Counted from the stretch's first letter, positions 10,359 to 21,327 are shown. The stretch is DNA of 64,000 bases from Rhabdophis nuchalis (GCA_039707465.1 CM077658.1:18017074-18081073); one strand, 5' to 3'. The notes: generated by a model not told the origin, from the letters alone. Numbers and translations: made by a program.

Positions 10359-10813
10359 CGTGTTAATAATAGGACGGGTGGCAGAACAAGACAATTAGCT
10401 GAGTTCTTGGGCTATAAATTAATTAATTATAGTTCTGTAGGTTGAGGAATCAGAAGGCACGTATAATTCAAATGCCGTACAAATAGATTCAAAGCGTGAA
10501 ACAATCCATTGATCGGAGCTATTCAAATAATGGGATCAGCAGATGGCAGTGCCTAGCCAACCTTGGTTTATCTCCCCAGAGCTAAGCAGAGGCCAACCTG
10601 GTTAGTCCTTGAATGGGAGAACTCAGAAATCCCTACTCCAAAGACCAAGGTTTCTTTAAGATGTGTGGGCTTCAACTCCCAGAATCCCCCAGCCAGCATG
10701 GAGGATTATACGTACCTTCTGATTCCTCAACCTACAGGACTATAGTTAATTAATTTATAGCCCAAGACCTCAGCCGATTGTCTTCTTCTGTCGCCCATCC
10801 TATTCTTAACACG
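10359..10813. repeat. Inverted repeat, about 110-bp arms
   Basis: Left arm 10359-10468, right arm 10705-10813 in reverse complement. By eye about 11 mismatches in 109 positions (about 90% identity). A 236-bp spacer contains a 5S rRNA-like relic and one arm of a hairpin MITE (near 10668). It may be a foldback element or a partial inverted duplication. Confidence 0.85.
10571..10634 (+). pseudogene. 5S rRNA-like relic
   Basis: GAGCTAAGCAG, CCTGGTTAGTCCTTGAATGG and GAGAACTCAGAAATCCC line up in order with the internal promoter half of vertebrate 5S rRNA (A box and C box region). About 64 of 120 bases are covered, with several substitutions and no 5' part, so it is not a functional gene. It could be a 5S retropseudogene or a piece of a 5S-derived SINE. 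Confidence 0.7.
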
Positions 10814-10875
10814 CTGGCTGGGGGAATTCTGGGAGTTGAAGTCCCCACGTCTTAAAATTGCCAAGGTGGGGAAAT
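10814..10875. mobile_element. Half of a hairpin MITE
   Basis: GCTGGCTGGGGGAATTCTGG followed by GAGTTGAAGTCCCCACGTC. It pairs imperfectly with CAACTCCCAGAATCCCCCAG near 10672, so the MITE arms may bracket the right arm of the inverted repeat. Confidence 0.55.
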
Positions 10876-11125
10876 GCTACCTTAGATGAAGAAAAAAGGG
10901 GGAATTGCAAATGACTTTTATACTCTTGCCAAGCTAACGATATAGAGGCTTCCCATTTAGCTTCCAAGTCGTGGTGACCTAAGCGATCCTTTCTGTTTAT
11001 TTTATCAATTGGAGAGCAGCAGATGTGAAAACAAGCATCACCAAGCAGCCTAACGAGATCAGATGACTTTATGTTGGTGTTGAATGCCAGAAGAAGCAGC
11101 TGAATCTCACTTCAAGTAAGTAGAG

Positions 11126-11481
11126 CAGAGGTGTCAAACTCGAGGCCCGTGGGCGAAATCCTGCCCACAGGATGCTTAGTCCTGGCCCGTGGGACCACCC
11201 TGGAAACAGGGAAGGACCGGCCCATGGTGCCTCTGCCAGGGAAAACAGAGCTAGGGAGGGCCACCCACAACCCTCCCGAGCTCCGTTTTCACTGGCAGAG
11301 GGATGCAAGAGGCCGTTCCAGCAGAAAACGGAGCTCGGGATTCTGTTTTCGCTGGCAGAGCGCTCGGCCATCACAGGTGCCCCAAACACAAGTGATGTAG
11401 ACCTGGTCACGCTCACCATGGCCACGCCCCCCATGTCCCCCACAAGGTCAAACACAACCCACACAATGAAATTGAGTTTGA
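11126..11481 (+). mobile_element. Short hAT-like element (second copy)
   Basis: Starts CAGAGGTGTCAAACTCGAGG and ends near ATTGAGTTTGAGA, where the last inverted-repeat bases are lost into a purine repeat. Same family as 4649 without an LTR insert. Confidence 0.75.
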
Positions 11482-11485
11482 GATA

Positions 11486-11602
11486 GAAGAAGGGAAGGGA
11501 AGGGAAGGAAAGGAAAATTAGGGAAAGGAAGATAGAAGGGAAGGGAAATAGAAGAAGGAAAGGAAAGGCAAGATAGGGAAGGGAAGATAGGAAAGGACGC
11601 AA
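11486..11602. repeat. Purine repeat (GGGAA-type)
   Basis: Imperfect AAGGGAAGGGAAGG units with ATAG interruptions, directly following the hAT-like element end. Confidence 0.85.
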
Positions 11603-11605
11603 GTT

Positions 11606-12928
11606 AAGTGCAGTTGGCCACATCTCTCCCTTAATGAATGTCTCTGAATTTAGCAGGCTTCCATTAACGAGTCTCTCCTCTCTGCATTTGGGCCCGCTGC
11701 TATTATCGCAAGATGTTCTTACTCTTACTTTACATAAGAATGTAAAGTAAGAATAAGCGCATCCACTTTGCTTAAAAAGTAGAGCCATCACGGATGTGCC
11801 CCAAGCAGACGGATGCGCCAATCAGATCCGTGAGGCTTAATGCAAAGCTCTGTGCAGTTCTAAACACACTTGCTCACGAGTAAACATCCCTGGCTATAAT
11901 TGAATGGCTCTCCATGTAAAGGTGCCTCCGATCGCGAATGCTATTAATTCTACTTTGGCGACTGCTTTTTTTCAAAAAGCATTTTAACTGGAGGCTGAAA
12001 ATTCAGATGTCATTATCTATGTCCTTGAGGTATAATTTAGGATCATTTATTAACTAAATGAATCACTGTCCTCTGCCTTTCTGAGCAGGCTTTTAAAAAA
12101 ATGCCATCTGGAGGTTTGTTTTCCCCCCCCCTTTTCATCAAGATAAAAAACAAAAGCCACTATTTTAAAAATAAGGGCATTCATTGCCCTCATTTATTTT
12201 TCATTAAGGAACGACAATTTAGGAAAATAGGAGTAAAACAAAACAAACAAAGAACATTTTCCAGAGAGGCACCCAAACCATAACCCCTCCCAGCATCCTT
12301 TCCTGGGATATTTTTCTCCCCATCCAAGAGGGATCTATTGCCATGAGCAAAACAATGGGGCTTTCCCCTCCCCCTTAATTCTGTGATATCTGACTCTTGA
12401 AAGATAAATATAAACACTCATCCACATGGATTATTTGCATGCTTGCATTCTCATCATTATAGGAAGCCAAGAGATTCAACTTAATAAGAATATTCATGCA
12501 TCCATGAATAATAACAACAATGCTCCACATATATCAATAATTGAGAAGAAGAAGAAATCATTTTTGTAGGTGTGCTGATACCCGGGGACAGTAGGAAAAT
12601 GAATTAGGAAAATATATGGAGAAGATATAGAGCTCCAACGATCAAAATGGGTAGATAATGGGAAATATCTTTTTTTTTTAATGTATTCTTATACTTATTG
12701 GGGCATTAGGTGATATGATACATTCATGAAATAAATGGTTACCAGAAGCAAATGTTTCAGTTATATCAACTGTGGATTTATAACGAAAATGCCTCGCTGG
12801 ACACTTGTTAACTGTGAAGAAATTGCTTGGATAATTCCCAGGTTCCTGTCTAAGATTCAAAATTCTAAAGAATACTAAAGATGTTATTTTCTTTATTTTT
12901 TTGTACTGTGTAATTTTCTGGCAAATCT
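11606..12928. other. Unassigned sequence with an 18-bp hairpin
   Basis: About 1.3 kb without a recognised transposon. It contains a hairpin at 11718-11757 (18-bp arms, one mismatch, loop AAGA), a C-run near 12122, and short A/T-rich stretches. Confidence 0.5.
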
Positions 12929-13337
12929 AGACAGTCTACTAAAAAGCAGAGACATCATCCTGCCAAAAAAAGTGTGTATAGTCAAGGCGATGGTTTTCCC
13001 AGTTGCAATGGATGGCTGTGAAAGTTGGACCCTAAGAAGGGCTGAGCACCAAAGAATGGAGGCCTTTGAACTCTGGTGCTGGAGAAGACTCCTGCATTGA
13101 GTTCCTTGGACTGCAAGGCGATCAAACTGGCCAGTTCTAGGAGATCCACCCTGGCTGCTCTTTAGAAGGCCAGATCCTGAAGAGGAAACTCAAAGACCTT
13201 GGCCACCTAATGAGAAGGAAGGACTCCCTGGAGAAGAGCCTCATGCTGGGAACAATGGAGGGCAAAAGAAGAAAGGGACGGCAGAGAATGTGGTGGTTGG
13301 ATGGAGTCACTGAAGCAGTGGGAGTGAGCTTAAGTGA
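12929..13337 (+). mobile_element. BovB LINE, truncated both ends
   Basis: The text AAAAAGCAGAGACATCATCC, TTTGAACTCTGGTGCTGGAG and CCACCTAATGAGAAGGAAGG is the C-terminal part of a BovB (RTE) reverse-transcriptase ORF. Frameshifts are present. The end is cut at about 13337, where a small DNA element begins. Confidence 0.9.
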
Positions 13338-13427
13338 AGGGGTGGGATTTGGAGGTTCTCTGAACAGGCCATAATGTTAGCTGCAGGTTCTCCCGAACCT
13401 GGGCGAACCCATAGCAGCCCACTCCTG
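13338..13427. mobile_element. Tiny hAT-like element
   Basis: Termini AGGGGTGGGATTTGG and CAGCCCACTCCTG are near-inverted repeats. It is inserted at the truncated end of BovB. Confidence 0.5.
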
Positions 13428-13616
13428 GATGTAAGTCAAGAACTACTTATATATGTTCACATATGGAGTTGGAATCTTGGGTTTATTTAGCTTCAAAATG
13501 GACAAAGAAGGTATTTTAGCAACACGCCATTGTGGGTCTTTCGTTTCCTTTACAAATGGTCATGTCACTTTTCTAGTGGCATCGTAACTTCTATTGGTCA
13601 CTAAATGAACTATTGT
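13428..13616. mobile_element. Scattered fragments of the 'AAGTCGAGGACTACC' MITE
   Basis: GTAAGTCAAGAACTACTTAT at 13431 and CATCGTAACTTCTATTGGTC near 13580 match two separated parts of this MITE. The middle is unrecognisable. Confidence 0.45.
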
Positions 13617-13619
13617 CAT

Positions 13620-13945
13620 TCCCGTTGGATCTTCTTTCCCTTCTTTTAAAATCTCTGGGTTCTCCATTTTGAAAGGAGCCACTATTTAGGTTTCCAATTT
13701 CTCATCTTCACAGCTGTGGCAGCTCTCTTTTCACTCTGTTGCTGGGCTCCTGGGTTGCAGCAAAGGTATTGCTGATGCTGTTTAGCTTACTAATTGTGCC
13801 TGTTGGCTATTTTTGCACAACTTATTTACCCTTGCTTAACTGCGCTGTGGTTGATTCAATCTAATTTTCTCTGTTGACAAAATACATTGAACCATAAACT
13901 AACTATGCAGATTGGATTTGCTCAGCAAGTTAAGTTAAAAATGTT
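13620..13945. other. Unassigned spacer
   Basis: No recognised element. Confidence 0.45.
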
Positions 13946-13949
13946 TCCT

Positions 13950-14014
13950 TTGTGTGTGTGTGTGTGTGTGTGTGTGATTCAGTGCATCATGGCAAATATA
14001 TATATATATATATA
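13950..14014. repeat. (GT)n and (AT)n microsatellites
   Basis: (GT)n at about 13950-13976 and (AT)n at 13996-14014, separated by about 20 bp. Confidence 0.95.
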
Positions 14015-14103
14015 TTTCTGATTTATTTCTTAAACCAGCCTGTGATCCGAAATACAACCCTCTATTACTACCTCTCAGTAGATCTACTGTGTGTTACTCC
14101 TTA

Positions 14104-14250
14104 CTGTGTTTCCCTGAAAATAAAAGTGCTTGGGCTTATTTTCGGGGAGGTCTTATTATTTTTGAGGTGCAGGAGGCGGCGAGCGTGGTCACCTCATGGC
14201 TGCTGCTGTGTTGCAATATTTTCGGGGAGGTCTTATTTTCGTGGAAAGGA
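14104..14250. mobile_element. MITE-like fragment with direct internal repeats
   Basis: CTGTGTTTCCCTGAAAATAA begins the unit. TTTTCGGGGAGGTCTTATT occurs twice (about 14139 and 14219). I know this as a common reptile repeat but cannot name its superfamily. Confidence 0.5.
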
Positions 14251-14333
14251 TATGTAACTCACCCTGGAAATATATAAAGGTTGCTTCTTGCAGCATATGC
14301 CAGGGTGTAAATTTACATACACCTTTAGTAAAA

Positions 14334-14532
14334 GAGCCTTGGTGGCACAGTGGTCAGAATGCAGTATTGCAGGCTGACTCTGCCCACAGCCAGGAGTTTG
14401 ATCCCAATGGACTCAAGGTTGACTCAGCCTTCCATCCTTCTAAGATCTTCCATCCTTCTAAATGTGCTGACTCTGTAAACCATTAAGAGAGTGCTGTAAA
14501 GCACTATGAGATGGTACATAAGTCTAAATGCT
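14334..14532 (+). mobile_element. tRNA SINE with L2-like tail
   Basis: Head GTGGCACAGTGGTCAGAATG, body TCAAGGTTGACTCAGCCTTC, tail GTAAACCATTAAGAGAGTGC. The stretch CTTCCATCCTTCTAA is locally duplicated near 14430-14460. Confidence 0.8.
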
Positions 14533-14540
14533 ATACTGAT

Positions 14541-14925
14541 GCAAATGTTCCCCCTGGTCCACTCCCTCTTCTTTAATACCATGTGCAAATTTGGAGTTAA
14601 AGGCTCAGGAAGGGTCAACATTTCATTCCAATTTCTTATGCTGTTTTTGAGTTGTTGCATTCAAAATCCTGTTTATATATAGCATCAAAGAAGACAAAGA
14701 GTACAGTCACCATGTGCCTTACTGCTCAACTGTTTTAATTGTAACAAGAAACAGGAAACGCTCCTCAGAACAAAAAGACCATAGACTACATATCATAGAT
14801 CACATGTAGTAAACTTACCATCTAAAACTGCCATCTACGGGCGGAATACTTCTGTAGTTGTTGCAGTACAAAATACATTCCAACATGTATTCCAACATGT
14901 TGTGAAGGTCTGATTATGGTGGTGG
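14541..14925. other. Unassigned spacer
   Basis: No recognised element. Confidence 0.45.
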
Positions 14926-15112
14926 ACCAAAGGTGGTCCCTATTTTTCTACTTGCATTTTTTACATGCTTTTGAACTGCTAGGCTGGCAGAAGCTGGGAC
15001 AAGTAACAGGAGCTTACTCCATTACACGGCACTGGGGATTTGAAGCGCCAAACTGCCGACTTTTCTGATTGGCAAGCTCAGCGTCTCAGCCACTGAGCCA
15101 CCGTGTCCCTTC
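14926..15112 (-). mobile_element. Sauria SINE, 3'-truncated
   Basis: Reverse complement of the Sauria head and first half of the body (CTTGCATTTTTTACATGC, AAGCTGGGACAAGTAACAGG, GCCACTGAGCCACCGTGTCC). Confidence 0.85.
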
Positions 15113-15934
15113 TCCTTGGGTTACCCCTGTCCTTTTTAAAGCCATGCTGTCGGTTCTCATCCCAGCCAGTGGGAGAAATGGGAGGAGGCAGCCAATGAGT
15201 TTCCGAAGGCATGTGAAAAACAAGCCAAGTCTGCTTGGACACGAAAGCCTATAATTATCTCGCTGCAATGAATGACAACGAAGGAGCCGCCGGTACCCAA
15301 ATCTTCCCTCCGCATCTCTGAGAACACGCGGTCCTTGGGAATTGCAGCAAATGTGCACGCACCTCAAGCTGGGTCTTGGGAGCGAGACATCCTCCATATT
15401 CATGGAGCCAGCGGGGACCAGCCAGATAACTGTCTATCTTGATGGCGCTGATTGTTAAGAAGGCTGTTAGGCTCTTTGCAACATTAAATTAATTGGGCCT
15501 GCAAATGGGAGAAGTGATGTTATGTAAGGATAATAGCAGAGAAGAGGTTGTTGCAAAATGTCTCGGTCTAACTCTTTTCCTTTTCCCCCTCTTTTTCTCC
15601 TGCTCAATAGAAAACGCTTGCCAAAGATGGAGACACTTTTTAAGAAGATCTCTAGTGGGAGAGGAATGGTTCACTCGAAGAAGTTTCGGGCCGCGTGCCA
15701 GCTCCAGTAGTTTCCACAAGGAAAGGGCAGGCAAGGGCAGGCAAAAATGGGAAAAAAGATAAATCCACGCCGGGCACAAGCCACAGAAGAGATTTTTCCA
15801 AGGGTGATACATAATTAATTCATGGAGGTTGCTGCCAGGAGATTTAGGAGGGGGGGGGGCGGCGGCGGCAAGATGCCGCATCGGCTTTTAAAGGGGGATC
15901 TAGCAATTTCATGGACGACAGATGGATCAATAGT
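15113..15934. other. Unassigned sequence; G/CGG run
   Basis: No transposon seen. 15430-15530 is repeat-free and contains TTAAATTAATTGGG-type homeodomain-like motifs. 15850-15872 is a run of G followed by CGG triplets, a local GC peak. Confidence 0.4.
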
Positions 15935-15937
15935 TTT

Positions 15938-15997
15938 TTTTCCTGGGGTTGGACTAGAAGACCTCCAAGGTCCCTTCCAACTCTATTATTCTATGTT
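15938..15997 (+). mobile_element. CR1 LINE 3' terminal fragment
   Basis: GGTTGGACTAGAAGACCTCC and CCCTTCCAACTCTATTATTC. Only the last 60 bases of the element remain. Confidence 0.85.
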
Positions 15998-16233
15998 TAT
16001 TCCCAGAATGCGAGCTGAAATGTGATATTTTCCATCTGAACCAGGACTCTAGGATTAGGCAAGACTGTAGTTCCAAATATTGCTTGCTTGACCTTTACTT
16101 TTAATTCCAAAATGTTTCTGGGCTTGGCGTGAGGAGCCAAGGAGGAATTTGCCAGCAGTTGCAGAATGCTAGCTGTTTTCACATCAGATTGTCAAATGGC
16201 TCTGAGAGGCTTTGTGGTTGAAGAGGAAGGGGA

Positions 16234-16400
16234 AAGTGCTCTCAAAGGCAGTTTGGTACAATGGTTACAGGCATCACAATGGAGACTGGAGGGTTATGTG
16301 TTCCAATGTACCCGAGGCACAAAATCAGCTGCTTGACCTTGGGCCAGTCATTCACTGTAAGCCCTAGGAAGAAGACAATGGCAAACCATTTCAGAAAAAT
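16234..16400 (+). mobile_element. MIR-like tRNA SINE fragment
   Basis: CAGTTTGGTACAATGGTTAC, CTTGACCTTGGGCCAGTCAT and AATGGCAAACCATTTCAG match a common reptile tRNA-derived SINE with a MIR-like body. A reverse copy lies at 31583-31760. Confidence 0.65.
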
Positions 16401-16427
16401 GATTTGTCCTCAGAGTCTTAAATCTAT

Positions 16428-16920
<493 letters not shown>

Positions 16921-16929
16921 ACCCACCCA

Positions 16930-17620
16930 TCCTCTATTTAATCTCCATCTCTCACAAATTTGCTATTACTAGTTTTTAATTACACAAACAATGATATTAA
17001 GAAATTTGGCATAGCAAATGGTCTCATCCACTAACTGAGCAATAACCCCAAGAACGAAGGCCCACACAATATCCAGGAGCTTCTCAGATTTCCCCCTAGA
17101 CATCGGATTCAGCATTGTGAGAAACCAAATGTTGCATCTTTCCGAGATAACCCTGGCGCTTTCTTGAAAAAACACAAAAGAACCCCCCCACACACACACA
17201 CATCAGCTCCTAGCTGTATTCATATCCCATTTTTCCTAGCATCCAAAGCCAGCACGAGAGTGAATATAAGCTTGCATAATTTATAGTCCACTCAGCTGTG
17301 TGCAACCCCCTACCCATGCATTGTGCTCAGCCCTTTAGACATTTGACAACCCACCACCTGTTCTTTGTGCAGGCAGCAAAACCAGCCGGTTGATCGCCGG
17401 CCTCCTGCACTGCCCAAGGGGAAAATGCTCGGAGGTTGCTGAACTGTATCCACGGAAACAGCAACCTGTGCAGTTTCCTTGCCCAACTAACCCTCTTGGA
17501 AGTTGCAAACCAACTCTGCCAGCCTCCTGTAGGAACGATTGCACAGAACCTGGTTAGCAGCACTTCGGGCTGAACAGTTCCAAAACAGAACTCTTAAGAG
17601 ATTCGAGCTCATAGAAGAAT
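16930..17620. other. Unassigned spacer
   Basis: No recognised element. A short frame on the minus strand at 17327-17563 is unsupported. Confidence 0.45.
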
Positions 17621-17625
17621 GATGG

Positions 17626-18166
17626 TGTGGTGGCCCACAAGCAGCCAGCAGACTCGGACAGTAAGGACGTTGGGGAGTAACATGAGCCAGTCCTGGAGTC
17701 TGGGGAAGGCTCTGATGAGGGCTCTGTGTCGGAGGCAGAGATGGGGTCAGAGCCGTATGCCGATTATCAGCTGCCTTCGGAGTCAGACATCAGTGAGGCA
17801 GATGAACAGCTGGAGCCTGTTCCCAGTGTGCGCAAGCACAGAGTTGCCAGACGAAGGGAACAGCTAAAGAACAGGGGTCGACTGGGGAGTAAGGCCACAG
17901 GTGGACGATGAATGGCCCCTCCCAGAGGAAATAAAAGAGGAGTGAAAGGGGAGTGGAATTTGCAGGAGACAATTAGTTCGCTTAATTGGTTTGTGACTCT
18001 CCGAGACTCCTTGCCAAATTTTGCAGATATCGGCCTGTCAGTTTTCCCAGCCAGATAAGGTCTGTGAGTGTAAATCCTCCCTTGAAAGACTTTGCTGGAT
18101 GCGAATGGGCAGAATTCACATTAAATTAATAAAAGGGTTTTTTGTCAGATCAAGCGGGCCACAACA
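17626..18166 (+). mobile_element. Solo LTR of the 1378 family
   Basis: Starts TGTGGTGGCCCAC and ends GGGCCACAACA. Long stretches match the 1378 copy (CAGTCCTGGAGTCTGGGGAA, GACATCAGTGAGGCAGA). AATTAATAAAAGGG lies before the end. A matching target duplication is not visible. Confidence 0.82.
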
Positions 18167-18324
18167 GGCTGGTTTCACATTTTGTACTCTCTTTGTTTGA
18201 ACAAAAACAATTAAACCACCTTTGGATGGTTATACAATATGCTATGCTGGATGTCCGAATTTATAAATTCCCAGAATTCACACAACTAAGGCCAAACCCA
18301 AAGGAGGACATTTATGGTTTAGTG

Positions 18325-18459
18325 CAGGGGTCTGCAAAGTTGGCTCTTTGAAGACTGGTGGACTTCAACTCCCAGAATTCCCCAGCCAGCTGTGCTGGCT
18401 GGGGAATTCTAGGAGTTGAAGTCCACCAGTCTTCAAAGAGCCAACTTTGCAGACCCCTG
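18325..18459. mobile_element. Palindromic hAT MITE, 135 bp, intact
   Basis: The whole element is a hairpin: CAGGGGTCTGCAAAGTTGGC at the left and its reverse complement at the right, meeting at CCAGCTGTGCTGG. It is flanked by perfect GTTTAGTG (18317-18324 and 18460-18467). The arms are nearly identical, which suggests a recent insertion. No transposase. Confidence 0.93.
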
Positions 18460-18467
18460 GTTTAGTG

Positions 18468-18872
18468 CAAGGCACGAATCCAACTATAAACTTATCTCCA
18501 TCCCTGTTGGATTGTTGTTGTTTTTTACTGGGTGCTCCAGACATTCAACCTGGAACTCCTATTGTTCTTGATGAATAAATATGAAAAAGTTTGCAGCATC
18601 TTCTATGGTAACTTTGACTGGGGTTTTTTTTTGGCTACGTTATTTTTCCAAAGCCGAAAACTTGCCAAATTGTACCAAACGGCTCTGGCCATGATTAGCT
18701 TGCAACATAACTTTAGCAAGCTCTCTCCTCCCTTGTGTTTGCAATATGGGCTTGATTAATTTGAATTGCATGAGGCAGCTCTTTTTAATTAAAAAATAAA
18801 GTGATCGCATCTGAACATTGAAGACTGGCATAGGGATTGATGAAAAGGCTCTTAGCTGTTAAGACAACATGA
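18468..18872. other. Unassigned spacer
   Basis: No recognised element. Confidence 0.45.
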
Positions 18873-19420
18873 TGTTGTGGCCTGCCAGTGGACCTGGCAG
18901 CAGAGTCCGACAGTGAGGAGGTTGGGGAGGAACATGGGCCAGTCCTAGAGGCTGGGGGCTGAGGAAAGCTCAGACGAGGGCTTTGCGTCGGAGTCAGAGA
19001 GGGAGCTAGACAGCAGCGAGGCAGAGGAACACCTGGAGCCTGTTCCCAGTGTGCGCATGTGCAGAGCTGCCAGAAGACAAGAACAGCTAAGAAAACAGGA
19101 TTGACTTGGGAGTAAAGCCACACCTTGGAGGTGATTGGCCCGTCCCAATCAGGAAACAAAAGAGGAACGAATGAACTGGGAATGGGCTTTTGCAGGAAAC
19201 AGTTCATTCATTTGATCCAGAAAGTTCTGTTCGTGATTATAAGAGATTCTGTGCCAAGTTTTGCTTTGCTCTGTGTTTTGGAAAGTAGTTATCGGGCAGC
19301 ACTCTAAACGAGATAAGGTGCGTGTGGATAAACATTCCTCTGAAAGGCTGTTTGATAAGCCTCACTGACTGTGAATGAAAGGAATCCACAGGCGTGTAAA
19401 TAAAGGAGGTTTGCAGGAGC
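18873..19420 (+). mobile_element. Diverged LTR of the 1378 family, 3' end unclear
   Basis: TGTTGTGGCCTGCCAG, GAGCCTGTTCCCAGTGTGCG and GGAATCCACAGGCGTG are recognisable. It has local indels and does not end in CACAACA, so it is truncated or a separate subfamily. Confidence 0.7.
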
Positions 19421-19424
19421 CAAG

Positions 19425-19667
19425 ATTTTGCAGACTACAGGAACCATTTGCACTACTCAGGTGACCCTGAGGACACAGATAAACCTCCAAGTGTCTCAAG
19501 GACCCTCTAAAAGGATGCAAAGGACCAGCTGTCTGCAAGGAGCATAAATCCCTCCATTCCCTACCATCCAGTTAGAGCTGAAGAAGCTTCTTGGATAAGA
19601 AGCGCAACATCTTCAAAAGAAAAAACAAGAAAGCCCAGTTGCCTCCAGAAAAAAGCACCTCTGGGAC
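19425..19667 (+). mobile_element. Interspersed repeat with hammerhead-like core (family A)
   Basis: The same text recurs in reverse at 49137-49400 and 52590-52660 (GACACAGATAAACCTCCAAG, GAAGAAGCTTCTTGGATAAG, AAGAAAGCCCAGTTGCC). At 19578-19611 it has CTGAAGA, a hairpin GCTTCT/AGAAGC, and ACATC, resembling a hammerhead ribozyme core. Hammerheads of this kind are known from Penelope-like elements, so a Penelope origin is plausible but not shown. Confidence 0.55.
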
Positions 19668-19689
19668 ATCAGTCAGCATTAGTTTGTCA

Positions 19690-20064
19690 TTTCTCCCAAG
19701 CCCATTTTCTTGTCAGTCTCTTTGGGCTGAAGTTCCAACTTCATTTTTGCTGACCAGTTTTATTTTAGAGGAAACAAAGCCGAAACTATTCTGAATGCTA
19801 ATTGAGTTCTAATTGGTTGCGTCCTGGCTTAATAGGCTAAACAATATTGCCTGGGGATAGAGAAGAGACGTCATAGCCCACAACTGCATAACGGGAGGAG
19901 AAAGAGGTTCAGAAAGGACTCTTCCTAGTCTCTCAGACGACTAAGGAGACAGTGGAAGAGTTGTACCTTCAGACCTGAAAGATTCTATTAAGATAACCTT
20001 ACAATAATGTATAATTATCACGTCAGGTCGTGTTTTCTGTCTGGTCTACCTTGAATGTCTGAAG
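19690..20064. other. Unassigned spacer
   Basis: No recognised element. Confidence 0.45.
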
Positions 20065-20067
20065 ACA

Positions 20068-20262
20068 GAACAACAGAGTTGGAAGAGACCTGGGAGGTCT
20101 TCTAGTCCAACCCCCAGCAGGAAATCCTGTACCATTTCAGACCAATGATTTGGTCAAACAATCTCTTCTTAAAATCCTCCGGTGTTGGAGCACCCACAAC
20201 TTCTGGAGGCCAGTTGATCCAGTGATGAATTAGTTCTAATGGTCAAGTATCCCTTGGGATGA
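20068..20262 (-). mobile_element. CR1 LINE 3' fragment
   Basis: ACAGAGTTGGAAGAGACCTG, TCTTCTAGTCCAACCCCC and CCACAACTTCTGGAGGC. It is diverged and short. Confidence 0.85.
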
Positions 20263-20290
20263 AAAAATGAATTACAAATAATATTAAAAT

Positions 20291-20292
20291 GG

Positions 20293-20337
<45 letters not shown>

Positions 20338-20676
20338 CCAGCGTAACTCTGGAACACCTTGAGCAATTTCAACCAAACTTGGTACACAGATGATTTACTC
20401 TCTGGAAACAAATACTGTGGGGGTAAGATACACCTTACACACCTTGGGAGGGTATTCTGTTATGATACAGTCTGTTGTGCCTTCAAATGGCTTCTACTGT
20501 ACTGCCATAAAATGGCTTTTTCTGTACAGTGCAGTGCAGTTGCCATGGTAATGGCTTCTGAGTACTTCACAAGGGGGCTCCCTCTGGTAACAGAGAAAAT
20601 CCAACATTAGAAATTATGTTTGGTTCTCTCCCCCCACTTTAAATAAATACCCAGACAATGCCGGGTGATCAGCTAG
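20291..20676 (+). mobile_element. Helitron-like non-autonomous element
   Basis: The 3' end is AATACCCAGACAATGCCGGG followed by TGATCAGCTAG. An imperfect hairpin (ACCC...GGGT) sits about 8 bases before a CTAG terminus, with T next: the Helitron signature. The 5' part begins with (GT)n, then TCCAGCGTAACTCTGGAACA and CAACCAAACTTGGTACACAG, a phrase common in such elements. The exact 5' end is uncertain. A relic 3' end lies near 36125-36163. Confidence 0.6.
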
Positions 20677-21327
20677 TTAAAAATAAAGAGAGAGAGGGAA
20701 GGAGGGAGAGAGAAATGGAGCAAAAGAAGAAGCAGTGAATGAAGAAGCCAATGAAAGAGTGTTGTGGTGTGATGGTCTTAAATATAATCTCCATCGCAAC
20801 AATTTGTGCATGTCTAACTTTTTAATCACATTTAGCAAAGCAGATTCTTGGCAACCAGCAAAAGTCTCCAATTCATTTGTCACGTGACCTAATTTATCTC
20901 TCATCTCAGTTTGGCCTATCGGCTAATTCCGGATGGATGATTCCCATCAAGCAGAGATCAATATTTTCTTTTTTATTGTCTGGGAGAGCAACACGACACC
21001 GAAGTACGATACAGTATCCCTAATTTGCGTCCCACTAATTAAGATTTGACCTTGCCAATTAAAATTGGTTTCTCCATTAATCAATTAGAGTGGGTAGCAT
21101 GAAAGCATCATTCATCCCTCCTATGAAAGCATGCGTTTGTTGAAATACAAAACCACCTCCGCATCTTCTAATCGAATCATGCAACCTTTAGTGGGAACTG
21201 CCACAATCTGTCAATTTCTTTATATTTATTAAAATAAACAAGAATACCCAAGCTGTTGAATCAAACCTTGATAACGTATCAATAAACAAGGATAGCATTC
21301 TATTAGAATCAGTATTCTCAGTGTGGG

